32,500 nucleotides of DNA from Tubiluchus corallicola (GCA_030141605.1 JAQGDQ010000194.1:126001-158500); one strand, 5' to 3'. Counted from the stretch's first letter, positions 1 through 12,293 are shown. The notes: generated from the letters alone by a model not told the origin. Made by a program: numbers and translations.

Positions 1-252
1 TCGACATATAAATGACGTAGAAGCAGTAAAAGCTCTTTGGACAGACACAAGTGTCTTATTTTAAGTATGTGAAGGAAAAATATTGAGTCAATTATGCCGA
101 GTTATTTGAATATGAGTGGCCCGTAGCAGACGTTTTTAGGTCAATTAGGTGACTGTGTCTATTAATCATGAGTCTAATAAATGACAGCTACTGTGTTTGA
201 AAATTTAAAATGACTTGAACTTAAGTTTCTCATTATTCTTACTTTATTCTAG

Positions 253-431
253 TGAAATCAAACACCAAGCGTAGTTCAAAAACCAACAGTAATACAACAT
301 GTGTGATGCTTCAAGATTCACAGGATTCTGACTCGGATACTAATGCAAGTCCTGTTGTGCGGTTACCAAAAATCCGCTCAAAACGAGAACTCCATCGACA
401 TACTAGGCGTGGAGAGCGGGTACCGAAAATG
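253..431 (+). CDS. HIPK: HIPK exon with the conserved Cys-Val...Asp-Ser block
   Basis: The acceptor is a T-rich tract ending in AG at 251-252; the exon's first two bases complete a codon begun upstream. The donor is taken as ATG|GTGTGT after 431. An alternative donor after 419 (CGG|GTACCG) is also in phase 0 but is a much weaker splice site. The encoded segment is rich in Ser/Thr/Asp and then basic (KIRSKRELHRHTRRGERVPK), which resembles a nuclear-targeting stretch. Confidence 0.75.
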
Positions 432-2269
432 GTGTGTGCATTTTTACATAATTTGTATAAAATGCATACTGGAATGTTGCATATTATCCATTGTTGTGTA
501 TTACTAATTGCTGTGAGTCAGTGTTTTCTTTATATGGTACAGGAACATTTATTTTCAGCTTTGCTGATTTCTTACCAAATTGTTCTCAAGAAAGTACATT
601 TTTAAATTAGTTTCTACCATCAGTTTGTGTTACCTGAGTATTAACAAATAGTAATTTAATAACAATGGTCAGTATCATAAAACTTGACTATTTTCTTTGG
701 CAGCAGAAAAAAATTACATGTGGATAAATGACGCACTTCTAATATAAAAACGATCATGTTTCTTTGGCACATTTTGTAGTAGCGTAAGGTTGTCTGCTAG
801 GTTAGTTTTGAGTGTCGCTGTCAACATTTATCATCAATATAGATTTGCAAATGTAAAAGCTTTTCTAAATGAACAGTCCATTGTACAGGTTTTCCAAGGA
901 AGATGCCACACAATTTCATTAGTGAAAATTGATAATTTATCACTTATTTTTTTAAATTTCTTATTGACATCTTAATCAAAACAAACATTTATTTTCACAA
1001 ATATCTGAGCTAAAAGAACATTTTTAAGTGCAGGTAATATTTAGCAATGTTTTGCCAAGATTAATTATAGCATTATTTTTTTCTATTTTAGGAAGTTGCC
1101 GAGGAGCCAGTGCCACTGTTGCCTATTGTTGAACCTGACAGTACCCGAGGACATAGTTTGTATGGAGGTTTACAGTCAAGCCATCAATTAAGGCATCGGC
1201 CACACAGGCATCAAGTGTCTCCCATTCAGCATCTTGGGCAGTCTTTATATTTGGGAGGTCCAGCAGATGTTTATAGGTATGAGAGTTCAATACTAGATTG
1301 TGTACAATTTTTTCCCAATTTTGCACTTTTATATGTTTAGCTTGCAAGTACAGGCCACCTATATCATTAGTGACATGCTAAAACAAAAAGAATAATGCGG
1401 CACTTTATAAAAAACCAAGAAATTAATAATGAGTATAATATTAAAGGAAAAGACAAGTCACTTAGCATTTTTGATTTATTTTACTGTTATCACTTATATT
1501 TAGAAAAATATAACAAAGAAATTTGCAGAAAATCTATCTCTAAAGCATGAAGTTAATTTATTATTAATAATATCATATATAATATATAATATCACGAAAT
1601 TAGTATGTAATTATTTGTAAAAACTTATACTTTGACAAAAATTGACAGTCTGCTGCTTTTCTCCAGTCAGTGAACGACATAATTGACCTTTGATATAATT
1701 TATTTAGTGGTTCTTTATTCATACTGTGGAGTAGGCAGCAATATTATTAACATGTAAAATAACAAACGCTTTGCATGCATTGCCCAGCTGACTCAAAATT
1801 CTGTGCACTTATATAAATGTACGTTCAGTTTTGTACATATTATTCACTATTGGATCTTTTAAGTGACAGTTGATGGGGTTTATTGAATTTTGTTTGTAAA
1901 AAGAATTAGTCAGTGATTGCACATAACTTTTGTATGTCTTTCATTCTTTCCAGGGATTACAGACGACCTCTTTACGTGTCATCTGGACCATATGTACATC
2001 CGACAGCAACTACACAAAAGACAATAGCACCTCCTGTTGCGCATATGCCAGGAACACAGTATGCCTCTGCTTTGCCTCCGCCAGCACACCATCAGTCACA
2101 GCGCCACACGATGCAGTACACTGCACATCCGCTTCCTGCACATCTCCCCACACACCACGTTTTACCAGCTACATATGTTGGTTCACCTCCAGGTATCTAT
2201 AGTTATGCGCTGTCACCCACAAAAGCTTGTCAGTACCAACATATGTACCAATCGTTCCCAGCTGAATAA
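253..2269 (+). CDS. HIPK: Homeodomain-interacting protein kinase (HIPK), C-terminal part, three exons
   Basis: Three exons (253-431, 1092-1276, 1954-2269) join in frame to about 226 codons and a TAA stop. The kinase domain is not in the window, so the gene is cut at the left edge. Identification rests on two blocks that resemble vertebrate HIPK C-termini: CVMLQDSQDSDSDTNASP, matching the conserved Cys-Val-x-x-x-Asp-Ser...Ser-Asp-Ser block, and the extreme C-terminus with SPPGIYSYALSPTKACQY, matching the HIPK ending of Tyr-x-x-Tyr-x-Leu-Ser-Pro-x-Lys-x-x-Gln-Tyr. Between them is a low-complexity His/Pro/Gln/Ser tail with an RHTMQYTAHP segment that also has a HIPK counterpart. HIPKs are DYRK-related nuclear serine/threonine kinases that act on homeodomain factors, p53, CtBP and Wnt/Notch components; the C-terminal region is regulatory. 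Family-level assignment is fairly sure. The paralogue number cannot be given, because most invertebrates have one gene. Confidence 0.82.
432..1953 (+). other. Two HIPK introns
   Basis: Intervals 432-1091 (660 bp) and 1277-1953 (677 bp) are introns between HIPK exons. They are AT-rich and hold no recognisable element. Positions 1-252 are the 3' part of a further upstream HIPK intron. Confidence 0.7.
1092..1276 (+). CDS. HIPK: HIPK exon, His/Gln-rich linker
   Basis: The acceptor is TTCTATTTTAG at 1081-1091 and the donor is TATAG|GTATGA. The exon enters in phase 0 and leaves in phase 2; the split AG|G arginine codon is completed by the next exon. It encodes an acidic-proline start (EVAEEPVPLLP) followed by a His/Gln/Ser-rich stretch without a domain, as expected for the disordered HIPK C-terminal half. 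Confidence 0.75.
1954..2269 (+). CDS. HIPK: HIPK terminal coding exon
   Basis: The acceptor is TTCTTTCCAG ending at 1953. The exon encodes DYRRPLYVSSGPYVHP, then a Pro/His/Gln/Tyr-rich tail, and ends with the HIPK-like LSPTKACQY motif some ten residues before the TAA at 2267-2269. This is the strongest single piece of evidence for the HIPK assignment. Confidence 0.82.
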
Positions 2270-2355
2270 GACCTGGTGGAGTCTTTCAAAGACTGCTTAT
2301 CTAGCGGCTGCAGTTTGCAGCCTGGAAGGCTTCTCATTTTCAATTGGTATCTTTG

Positions 2356-2361
2356 AATAAA
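2356..2361 (+). terminator. First poly(A) signal after the HIPK stop
   Basis: A canonical AATAAA lies 87 bases after the HIPK stop codon. It could define a short 3' UTR. The T-rich DNA that follows suggests longer transcript forms as well. Confidence 0.4.
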
Positions 2362-5300
2362 TCTGTGGAATTCATGGAAGAAAGAGAATCTAGCAACTGG
2401 CAATTTGCTGCATGTGATAGCGATATTGCACTTTTTCTTTTTTGCCTGTAAATATTGTGCTTTGCATCAAGTAAGTTAGAGCCAGCAGGTTGGCTTTGTT
2501 TCATAGATTCGTAGCGGAGTATTGTATGTACATGGAGCGGTGCTAATACTTTTTGATAAATACAAGAAGGCAATTTGTACAAATTTAATTTAATTTGAAA
2601 TCCAAAGAACTATTGTGATGGTAAGAATAATGTACTGAAACATAAGGGGGCAATACAACTTGATGTAGTATGTCAGTTATTGTAGGACTATTATTTGTGG
2701 GTGTTTTATGTGCAGTTTAATATTAATCCTTGCATGGTATTTTAAAAGGTTATTACTATAATTCTGCATTAGTATTATTTTTGATATTGTATTTGTTCCT
2801 GATGATTACTTTAGTACAGTAGTTTTTTGTGGTGTGAGTAATAATTATCCAACAGTGGCAGAGAAATGTCAAGTTGCTTGTTCAAGAATGCAACCAAATT
2901 GAATGAATTGATATGTGCAAGTATTAACGCTTGTGACTTGTCAGCGGCTGCTTTTATTTATAAAGCTTTTTATTCATGTTTCAATCTCGGCTTTGTTTTG
3001 TTAGGTAGTGTCACATACAATTTCACTTGTAGAGCTTGATAATGTATTTTGCGGTATTACACATTCCATTTTGTAGGTTGCCTCTGTGGCAACACTATAG
3101 AATATTCATGATTATTCTAATTCGTCCACTTTTCTGGTATAAAGATGTAGGTCGATATGGCTTCATCCAATTTACTGGGTATTTTATTATATAGACTAAT
3201 AGTAGTTAGAGTCAGGGCGCACATTTTTATCTTACTTGTAAATACAAAACAATTATGGGACACCATACCAACATCACAACAGATTTGATAATGCTGAGCT
3301 ATGTAATGGCTTTTTCATTTTGCGCTTTTAGTGCGATTTGTCTATAATAGGGATTTGATTAAAATTTGTTTTAGGCAGAATCCTATTTTAACTAAAAAAC
3401 TGGAAAAAATGAACCGGTTTGTTCATAACAAAGAGTTAAGTATGGCCTAACTACTGGTTATGTGTGATGTTTTTTATCTATTTCTATAATGAAGGTTAGT
3501 TATTTAATCACGTTACATTATAAGTAATGTAACAGGTGAATAACAGTTTGCATTTCCTTAAAGCAGATGCTGCTTCTGCTTGCTAGTCACTTAAGCAATG
3601 GTTTTTGGGAATTTTCATTTAGATAAGCCCGTTTTTGCCTATCACTTTGATTTTGTTTTGCACTACTTTGCATAGTCTTATTTACAGTAGAATAGCACAC
3701 AGTGCGCATGTCTGACGTAGATTGTTTCTGTGCTTTGTTGTTGCATGGAATTTGTATATACATTTTGGATACACATCAATTTCACATGTGTACACATCCT
3801 TTTGTATTAACAATGTACAAATTATTAAGATCGCTATTTTTGATTATCTTATGTATCTAATTGTATATTATAGGTATAGCATAAAGAATGGTATAGTGTA
3901 TATTGTATCATATAGTACATAGATTGTATATTATTATTAATTATTATTATTATACTTAATTACACTAGGGTTCATTGCATGCAAAGACTGGTAGCATCAG
4001 TAGGGTGACATTAGCTCTATAAATAGGCAAGGTGTATTTTTGCATAGCAGGATAATAATTATGTTAGGTTTAGCATTAGTTTGATATGTGCGTGTGTGTG
4101 TGTGTAGAATGAAACAGTGGGAGCAATTTTGTGCATTTTGCATTTCAATTTCATAGTGGGTGTAAATACATTAGAAGGTTAACTGTAGTCCTTATGATCT
4201 ATGATTTGTTTGTGTATGTGTGTTTACATACGTTTTCATTAGTAGTATTGTTAGTCTATGGACAGTTAATGTTTTTTAGTTTTGTGATTATAGCTTATGT
4301 GTCTATTGCTTATTTTATATTTGATAAATTGTTCGGTAGATGGGTTGATAATTGTAACCAGTGTGTAATATTTACACGTTTACAAACATATCATGCAGGT
4401 ACAGCTGTGGTCACATTTAATAGTTGTGTAATTTTTAGATGTGATACCATTATCACTTTCTGGGTTTTTAGATGCTGCTTTATGATATATTTGTATGGGT
4501 TACGCAAGGAAGAAAAAGTTGGTGCAGCAAGCACTAATATAGGCAAGTTTGTATTTGTTCTTTGTCCATGGTCATTGCTATCAATCACATTTTGTGCTAG
4601 GAGGAATGAAAAGTATTTATAGTTCGTTTCTGTAGCTGTGCATTGCTTTCATACAAGGGTACAGTGCACTAGTTTCAGTCTTCTAAATTGCTAGGCAGTA
4701 TCACCACTGTTTTGATCTAATTTTATTTAATTTTGTTATCGTAAAACCTTCATGTTTGGAAAGCTTCGTTGATTTTAATTTTTGTCTCTGATAACTAAGC
4801 TTACAGTGCCAAACTGGGGAAAAGGGTTGTGTAGCAAAGCAAAGGTTTTTTGGTAATTTGGTTTGTCTGACTTGCCTAGAAATATTCTTTCAGCGAAAAA
4901 CTCATTTTACTAACACTCTTCTTCTCATTAGATGAATTTTGAAAATGGGCTAATCTTTTTAAACTATAATCTGTATTGTTTATTTGTGATACAGAATAGC
5001 CCTGTTTTATGATTACTGCATATATTGTACTATCTTTGTAAGGGAAGTTAATACTTATATGTCATTAGTAAAAGCTTTTTGATGTAGGCAAACTTTAATC
5101 GTTACTCTCATATTACTGACTGTGTGTCATTAGTAATGCATAATTTTGAACTAAAGAACGTATTTAAATTAATTATATTTTAATTAAATAATTAATTGTA
5201 CGCTATTGCATGTAATTAGTATTGTATTGAATACATGGTTATTGGTTATTTGCTGTGGGCTCTTTTCTTTAATTAGTCTCAGTTTTTGTAACTTTTGTTT

Positions 5301-6234
5301 TTCATTAATAATTGATTAGTAATTAATATCTTTGCACTAGTGCAGTTTTGGTAGCTATTGTATATCTTAATAAGAATAATATGATCTCAATGTCATGTAT
5401 TAGAATTTATGTAACAGTTACATTGATTAGATAATGTTTTGTTCTTGTCTGTTAGAGAGCTATCTCTCACCTTCTTAATGTTCAATGGCTGTAATTGTTT
5501 CTATGAAATTTTACAGTTATTTTTTTCAATTGATTGTTCAATTTATTGACCTTATTAATTGCTTACCATGCTATTTTGTTTACAAAACCATGAAGAGCAC
5601 ATTTGCATGGTTTTGGGATGTAAATTTGAAGTTCAAGGCTAATTAATGTCATACATATAATGTTAATTTAAATGAGGATGCATGTTTATTATTGCCTGAA
5701 ACAACGAATGGGCGTTTATGTCAATGCAGTAATTAGCCATATAAACTTTGTACTAATGTTTTTTAAATGGATTAAGTTTATACACATATGAATCCGGACT
5801 ATGTGGAGACAGTATGTGGATTGTTCCAGCGATGGTGAGTAGGGAATGTGTGGCAATGTTTTGTTGAACTACAAATACAGTTGCTTATTTGCAACATTCT
5901 GCTTTACCATCGCCAGATTGCTGCACATTTGGCACAATTTCCATATATTGTGGATGCATGTGGGCTAGTCTCGCGTTTGTGTGACTGATTGTTTATTATT
6001 AAGTATGTCTTTGAAACATTGTAAAACTCTATCGGGACTGTTTTCTTGAGGATAGTAACATGCATGTTCATTTGCGTTTTTTACTCTCAAGGTTGGATTT
6101 ATTGTTTTGGATATGGTGAAAGCTTCAGTTGAGCTTCATTTCAAATGAGCTTCAGTTTTCTTTTATAGAGTGATTTGACGTATCCAATATCGGTGTTTAA
6201 ATCTTTTACTGTATCCCGACAATATTAGTAGATC

Positions 6235-6260
6235 GTTTTTTGTTTTTGTTTTTGTTTTTT
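6235..6260 (+). repeat. GTTTTT-type simple repeat
   Basis: A short run of T-rich units separated by single G bases. It is a low-complexity tract with no other visible role. Confidence 0.6.
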
Positions 6261-9199
6261 TGCAATAATATTATTTGTTCTTTAGTTTGAACTACAACTA
6301 AAACTAACTATTATTGTATGATCACACATATTTTGGCTGATAGTGTTACTTAAAATTGTACAAGTGTTGGTGCCTAGTATTTACATTTTCGCTTTTTTTA
6401 TCTTTAGCAACGTCAGGCTAGTGCCTTGAAATTAACGTAAAAATAATAAAAGCAAAATAGAATAATTAACCCAGCAAAGTTGTGTTTTGGCTGGTACAAA
6501 ACTTCCAAAGCTTTGTAAGTCTACTTAGCCAGAATGTCATTGTTTCATTACATGTATAACAATGAACAAGTAACATGGTTAAGTCTGGTTTGCCTTTCGA
6601 TTTATCATTCTTGGCATGGTTGAAATATTAGGATAATTGCATATTGTTCTGCTATAAAGTTATGTATTATTGTGTGCATTATTACTTAGCTCACTGCTTT
6701 TCAGCATTAATTATTAATGCTGGCAGGAGTCACGTTGTCTTATAATTGGCTACGTCATAACTTATTAGGTGAACTATGTTAGCAGTAGCGTTAGTGTAAG
6801 CTATAATAATTGCGGTGCGCTCTTTCTTATCAGATGTGGTGAAACAGTGGATCATATTTATTCACTTTATTTGCTTGCGTACCATATCGCATTGTTTCAT
6901 CAAAAAATACTTCAGGTTACTTTACTTGGAAATTTGCGGGAGCATTTTTTGCGCTTGTCAGTGAATTGACTGGTATTCTGGTAGCGGTAGAAACAAAGAA
7001 ATAAAATAAAACTCCATAAAATTTAAAAGAAAACTGAATAATTGCCCACTGTTTTTCCGGTTTTTTATACACTATCAACTGTCTAGAGTTCATGGTGGTA
7101 ATGAACACTGACAGTCGTAATATATGGAAAATTTTTAAGTACTGCTCGCTAAGTCTTTGTACGTTTTTTTGCATGCAGCTGTAAAGTCAGCATGAATACC
7201 AACTTTCACCAAGACAAATTTTTGTTTCTGTTCTCCCTCAGATACTAAAAAGTATCGATATGTGTATGTGATAACATAGTAACTACATATTCTTTGTATG
7301 TACGTGTAATTCGTTCATATATAATTTCTAGTCACTTTTGCATTAGTGTGTTGACAATGGAAGGTACTAAAGGGATTTGTTTGTACTAAATATTTCTTGA
7401 AATTTCATGGACTTTGAGTTGAATTGTAACGTTTGCGCTCTGTGTGAATAGGTACTCGTATTTTAACTAAGCAATTCGTTTGTGCTAGACTTTTCCTGCG
7501 CTTGAATTTGCATGGATTTTGAGTTGACTTATAATTATCGCTGTCTGTATGAATAGGTATTTGTATTTAAATCTTGTGTCATTTAAACTTATCTTACTAC
7601 TTCTCATAGTTATTATACATAAAATCCGTTTATCATATTAATTTACCCGTATCATTCAATGTTCTTTAAAAATTAGAGCTAGGAATGTTTTCGCCCTAAC
7701 GCGTGATAATTTATAAATTTATATTTGTAATAACTTTCATTTAAATTATAAGAAATTCACAATTAGTGTTATGTTTGATGGTAAACTCTATAATTATAAT
7801 CAACTTTATGTACTGGAAGTTGCACATCAGATGTTATAAAACATTTGTAATCGCATGATTACAATGTTACTAAATCAAGAAATCGAGATAATTTTCAATG
7901 ATTAAATTTCGCATGAATTGGATATTAGTTTTTTAGTTTTTAGCGCCTGTTCTGATAAAAAGCAATTTTGAAACATTGACATTGTAATTTAATTTAAGAA
8001 TGTATAAACTCGTGGTCCTAGCAGTGGTTGGATGATATGTGTATGTACAATTGTACATTCTTACACGAATAATTGCTTTAGTGAGAGCGAAATAAGAAAC
8101 TTGTATAAATGTTATCTAGGTCCTGTGTTTACTGTAATCGTCACAAATTGTCATGAATTTCGATATCAGGTGATTACTCGAGTAGTTTCATGATTTGGTC
8201 TCTCTCTCTAAAAATAAATAAAAATTACTGCAAGCATAAAAGTCGCCTTCTTTGTTTACTTTTTAAACAATTATTGACTATATATTAAATAATTTTACAC
8301 CTAGTCGAATGGTTACAATACGCTCTCGTGATAAGCCGTGGATGAACAGTTTTGTAAGAAAGCTCAGGATGCTAAAAAAATTTATAGATTTGACCACTCA
8401 TTTATTTTTCTCTCCACCTCCCCTAATTATAAAACAGTTCACTTCCGTTTTACGTTCTGGACATTTTACTTTTAGGTGCTTACCTCGGTTCAGCATAGAG
8501 TAGGTTTTGTGCTTCATGTTTTTAGGTTAGCAAAAACCTCAAGAAAATTGCACAAAAGCGCTTTGTTCAATAGATTCCCTGGAAATAATTTATGTAGCTA
8601 CTCTTCTGAGAATTTATCAATAAACAATCACTTATGGGCCACAACATAACAGTAAGCTAATTTTAATATATCTGAAGTGAAGTGAATGCACTGCTTCCTC
8701 AAACAGCGTGCGTGTGAGTGTCAAGGTCATGCAGTACTTCTGTACGTTTTCAGGTCTTGTTGGTTTAATTTAGTTTTGTTTTGTTTATTGCCATATAATA
8801 CATACAATACTGGATTTACATTAGTAAATGTATATTGCGGAAGTTGGTATTGTACATTGTAGTTAGGTTGTGCCATCTATGTGCTAATCTTGTTACATTC
8901 TACCAACTGACTTACCTTCAGTATAATTGTATGGTCTAGTGACTACATACACACTGGTCCTCTCCCTATCTAAAATTAATGGTTGTTGTGAAGCCTGTGC
9001 AATCTGCATAGGTCAAGTTCTATACCTGTATACTGGCTGTGAAACAGGTTTTACTGACCGTTTTTGTTTTCTAGTTTTTGCTCAATGTTCAGTGAAGCAG
9101 TTTTGTTACTCATGTTTTCTATAGTTCAGTAAACACTTCTGTTGTGTGCAGTGCAAATATTTATTATAGATTTTTGGTTCCTATCCATATTTCTCTGTG

Positions 9200-9690
9200 T
9201 CTAAACTCAATCATAACAAACTGACTGAACAACAACTTAAAAAGTGACTTTCACATATATAAATAAAAACAAAAGTAAAGATGAAAAGTTAGTAAGTAAT
9301 AAAAATTTGACAAAAATATGCTTCTGGTCGATAAAATACACCATTTTCATGACACAAATAAAATAATTATGGCTGACCACGAAGATACCAAATTCACTAA
9401 AATAAATAAAACATTCGAATAATGAAAATAAAAATGCACAATAAATATTATTTGGTATTATAAAAATATATTACTATATTATATTAAAAAAATATAGTAT
9501 GATTTTTATTTCCTTTTTAAAGCACGGCCACGATTTGACATCAAATGGCAATTATTCCATAAAATAGAAGCTTTACAAACGATGAAATTTTTCATAAGGT
9601 CAGTTCTAATTTTCCGGATCATGGTGATCATTGAGCTGCCTAGAGCACTGTATTGTTTCTTGTAACAACATCATATAGCAACTTTTTACC
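9200..9690. other. A-rich gene-free stretch
   Basis: The + strand is strongly A-rich, with several AATAAA strings (first at 9262-9267). No coding exon or repeat unit is recognisable. It is the mirror image in composition of the preceding T-rich interval. Confidence 0.4.
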
Positions 9691-9775
9691 TGTATCCAAA
9701 TGTGCTATGTATCCAAATGTCCTGTGTGTCCATATGTCCTTGGGTCGAAATGTTCTTGTGCCCAAATGTCCTTTT
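9691..9775 (+). repeat. Degenerate 17-bp tandem repeat, about five copies
   Basis: Five consecutive units of about 17 bp resemble TGTATCCAAATGTCCTG, starting near 9691, 9708, 9725, 9742 and 9759. Divergence between copies shows an old array. Open frames across it on the minus strand are explained by the repeat and are not taken as genes. Confidence 0.65.
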
Positions 9776-9920
9776 GTCTGTAACAGGCTTACTGCCGTAA
9801 CAGACAAAAAATAACCAAACAAACAAACTGTTTTTAAGCATAACTTCATTGGCAGAGGTAAAAATAACTAAAATAATTATACCCACTATAACCCTAACCT
9901 TAAGCATATATATTACTAAG

Positions 9921-10060
9921 TGTGCCACTTTTTTCTGTGCTATGTTTACCTTGCCATTTTTCCTGCGCCATTTTATCCTGGGCCATTTTTACCTGTGGCA
10001 TTTTTATTGTGCCATTTTTCCTGTTCGGTTTTTTCCTGTGCCATTTTACCTGTGCCATAT
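9921..10060 (+). repeat. Degenerate 14-17-bp tandem repeat
   Basis: About nine imperfect units of the form CCTGTGCCATTTTTA follow one another. Unit length drifts from 14 to 17 bp. The Phe/Cys/His-rich frames through this region are by-products of the repeat. Confidence 0.65.
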
Positions 10061-10065
10061 CCAAC

Positions 10066-10540
10066 TACATTTGTTTTTGATGCTAATGTGCAGAATATTC
10101 TATGGTAATAGAACAAAGTCTCAAAACTCCGTATAAGGCAATGCAGTTGTGCGCTTTATTAGTGACAGGCTTTTGCTACAAGTAAGGCTTTATTCGGACC
10201 TGTAAAAAGGAGGATAATCACACTTAGCTACAAATATTACCAAGTTCTTACAGATATTACAAAAAGTTTGAACAGTGTAAACATGTAAAATTAGAATAAA
10301 AATTATGTGAACTTACACTTTGTGACATCTATGATTTCATGAATGAGCACAACGTTTTGTTATAATATCATCTGTTATAATAAAAAAATTGTTATAATGA
10401 TATCTAACAAGAAAGCAACAGCAAAACTAGTTCTTCACATGTAGTCGTCTGTAAAACAGTGTGTTAAAGTGCGTGCTAAAGACAGCCGGTAGAAACCGAT
10501 TTGAAGCCAGCAATGTGCGCAATCCAAACGCTGGCAAGAC
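10066..10540. other. Gene-free intergenic stretch
   Basis: AT-rich sequence with no exon, repeat or RNA signal that I can support. Confidence 0.4.
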
Positions 10541-10812
10541 CAGATGCATCAGCTCAAACCAACCTGGAATTCAGCGTTCAGCGGCAGCTCACACCAAGCT
10601 GGAATCCAGCGTTCAGTGGCAGCTCACATAAACCTGGAATCCAGCGTTCAATGGCAGCTCACACCAAGCTGGAATCCAGTGTTCAGTGGCACTTCACACC
10701 AATCTGGAATTCAGTGTTCCGTGGCAGCTCGCACCAAGCTGGAATCCAGTGTTCAGTGGCACTTCACACCAACCTGGAAGTCAATGTTCAGTGGCAGCTC
10801 GCACCAAGCGAG
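10541..10812 (+). repeat. 35-bp minisatellite, about seven to eight copies
   Basis: Copies of a 35-bp unit (CTGGAATCCAGCGTTCAGTG, then GCAGCTCACACCAAG) start at 10564, 10599, 10634, 10669, 10704, 10739 and 10774, always exactly 35 bp apart. Adjacent units alternate: those entered through AAC or AAT before CTGG and those entered through AAG, giving a 70-bp dimer. The unit length is not a multiple of three and two frames are open, so the Trp/Ser/Gln-rich frames (10501-10872 and 10544-10843) are treated as repeat artefacts. It is GC-richer than its surroundings. Confidence 0.85.
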
Positions 10813-10872
10813 TTATCCATTCGAGGTAAGCAGTCTGAATTAGCCGGACAAGTAAAATGGTGTGTGTATTGA

Positions 10873-11442
10873 ATCCAGTGCTCACATATCCATTCACTCA
10901 CCAGCCCTAGCATTGCTTAACTTCAATTGCTTCAAGCAAAAACCATGGTTCATGTACAAACCATGACGACGTGGCTACTCATATTGATATAGTTATTGTT
11001 GACTTTTATATAGATCTGAATCACCAAATGGGTTGTTTTGGAGAGGGCCTGACAATGATTTATTAAGACCAATGGTCACCTAACATTGACTATTAGTAGG
11101 ATACCTTGAATTCAGTGGAATTAACATGACTGGCCACTCAATGTGATGAATTATAGTGTACTTTAGTGAATATAAACTCGTTATTACCACTAATCCTATT
11201 TTAGTGTGGAAAAACGGTCATTTGTGGTTTGTTAGTTGTTTGTATGTAGGCAAAATTTGTGGTTTAGATAAGAATGAATATTTAACTTCGGGCAACAATT
11301 ATAGATCGCTTGCTTAGTCTACTAATGCTGGTAAAACTATGGATTTGTGTTGCTGATTCGTTAAAATCATTAGCTATCTTACATTGGAAATGCTGAATTT
11401 GGTTGGCCAGCTGTAAGAGATTAACTTTGGATGTTTTGATCC
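10873..11442. other. Gene-free intergenic stretch
   Basis: No exon, repeat array or RNA gene is recognisable here. Confidence 0.4.
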
Positions 11443-11512
11443 CGGAAATAGTGGTCTAAGGTGTCTGTCTTGCAAGCAGCAGACCATTGGTTCAAATCTA
11501 AGCAGGTAACAT
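11443..11512 (+). repeat. tRNA-like sequence, probable SINE head or tRNA pseudogene
   Basis: An A-box-like TGGTCTAAGGT (11452-11462) and a B-box-like GGTTCAAATCT (11489-11499) lie 37 bp apart, the spacing of a normal tRNA. Between them TCTGT-CTTGCAA-GCAGC forms a 4-of-5-pair anticodon arm with anticodon TGC (Ala type), and TTGG/CTAA form most of a T stem. The acceptor stem does not pair, so this is probably a tRNA-derived SINE fragment or a dead tRNA copy. Confidence 0.45.
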
Positions 11513-12151
11513 TTACTAAATCTAAGCCTAATATTCTGAGCTTCAAGTAACATTTACACGTTGACGTTGATGTCGCCGAAAAAGTGTTGTCATCTGTTTG
11601 TTCAAACAATTTAAATGGTGTTTCCCATCAGAGTTTAACTTATCGGCTATTATAGAGCAGAATTAAAATAGCAGAGAGCATTGAGCCTTGTGGTAAACCA
11701 ACCTGACAAGCCAAAATGAATTAAACATAAATAAATATTTTTTGTTACCCAAACGTTACTAGCCTTTCTGCCACAATTTTATGCGCTTCTGAAATGCAGA
11801 ATCTTGCGAATAAGAGGAAACTGATATTTCCTGGTTTGAGGGACATCCTATATCGATGGATAATTATTGTAGGAACGGATAATACTAAGAACAGCGTTTG
11901 GTCAACTTGTTCATTTCCTTTCAAACTGACGGATTTTTTGTCTACATTCGTAGATGGTTGGTGACTTGCTATGCAGTGGCTTGTCTGTTGATAATTTTAG
12001 CCATCTTTTGAAACAATTCAAAGCCTTTTTCTTTTGATCGTCTAAATTATTGGTAAGTACATACTTATAAGTAAATGCTCAAAATTTTATTGTTACACAT
12101 TAATAAACATCTTTTATATACATGTACAGTTTTACTTATCTTAATTTCTAT
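11513..12151. other. Gene-free intergenic stretch
   Basis: AT-rich sequence; nothing recognisable. Confidence 0.4.

Positions 12152-12293
<142 letters not shown>

Larger units (their letters stand above)
2270..9200 (+). other. T/G-rich gene-free stretch, candidate long HIPK 3' UTR
   Basis: Nearly 7 kb contains no convincing coding exon. The + strand is visibly richer in T than A throughout, and open frames here (for example 4131-4622) are Phe/Leu/Val/Tyr-rich artefacts of that bias. Four Pumilio-type TGTANATA elements occur early (2447-2454, 3237-3244, 3753-3760, 4161-4168), and many ATTTA pentamers are present. Vertebrate HIPK2 is known to have a very long 3' UTR, so a transcribed tail is plausible here. 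The right limit is placed where skew changes from T-rich to A-rich, near 9.2 kb. Transcription of this region is inference. Confidence 0.35.

Noticed and set aside
4131-4622. 163-codon hydrophobic open frame on the + strand
   Set aside because: No domain, no ATG at its start, and a composition (Phe, Val, Tyr, Cys) fully explained by the T-rich strand.
9888-9903. Telomere-like CCCTAACC string
   Set aside because: Only about two units; a chance match, not an interstitial telomere array.
10501-10872. Trp/Ser/Gln-rich repeat proteins over the 35-bp minisatellite
   Set aside because: The unit is not a multiple of three and frames differ between units; no start context, splice sites or homology.
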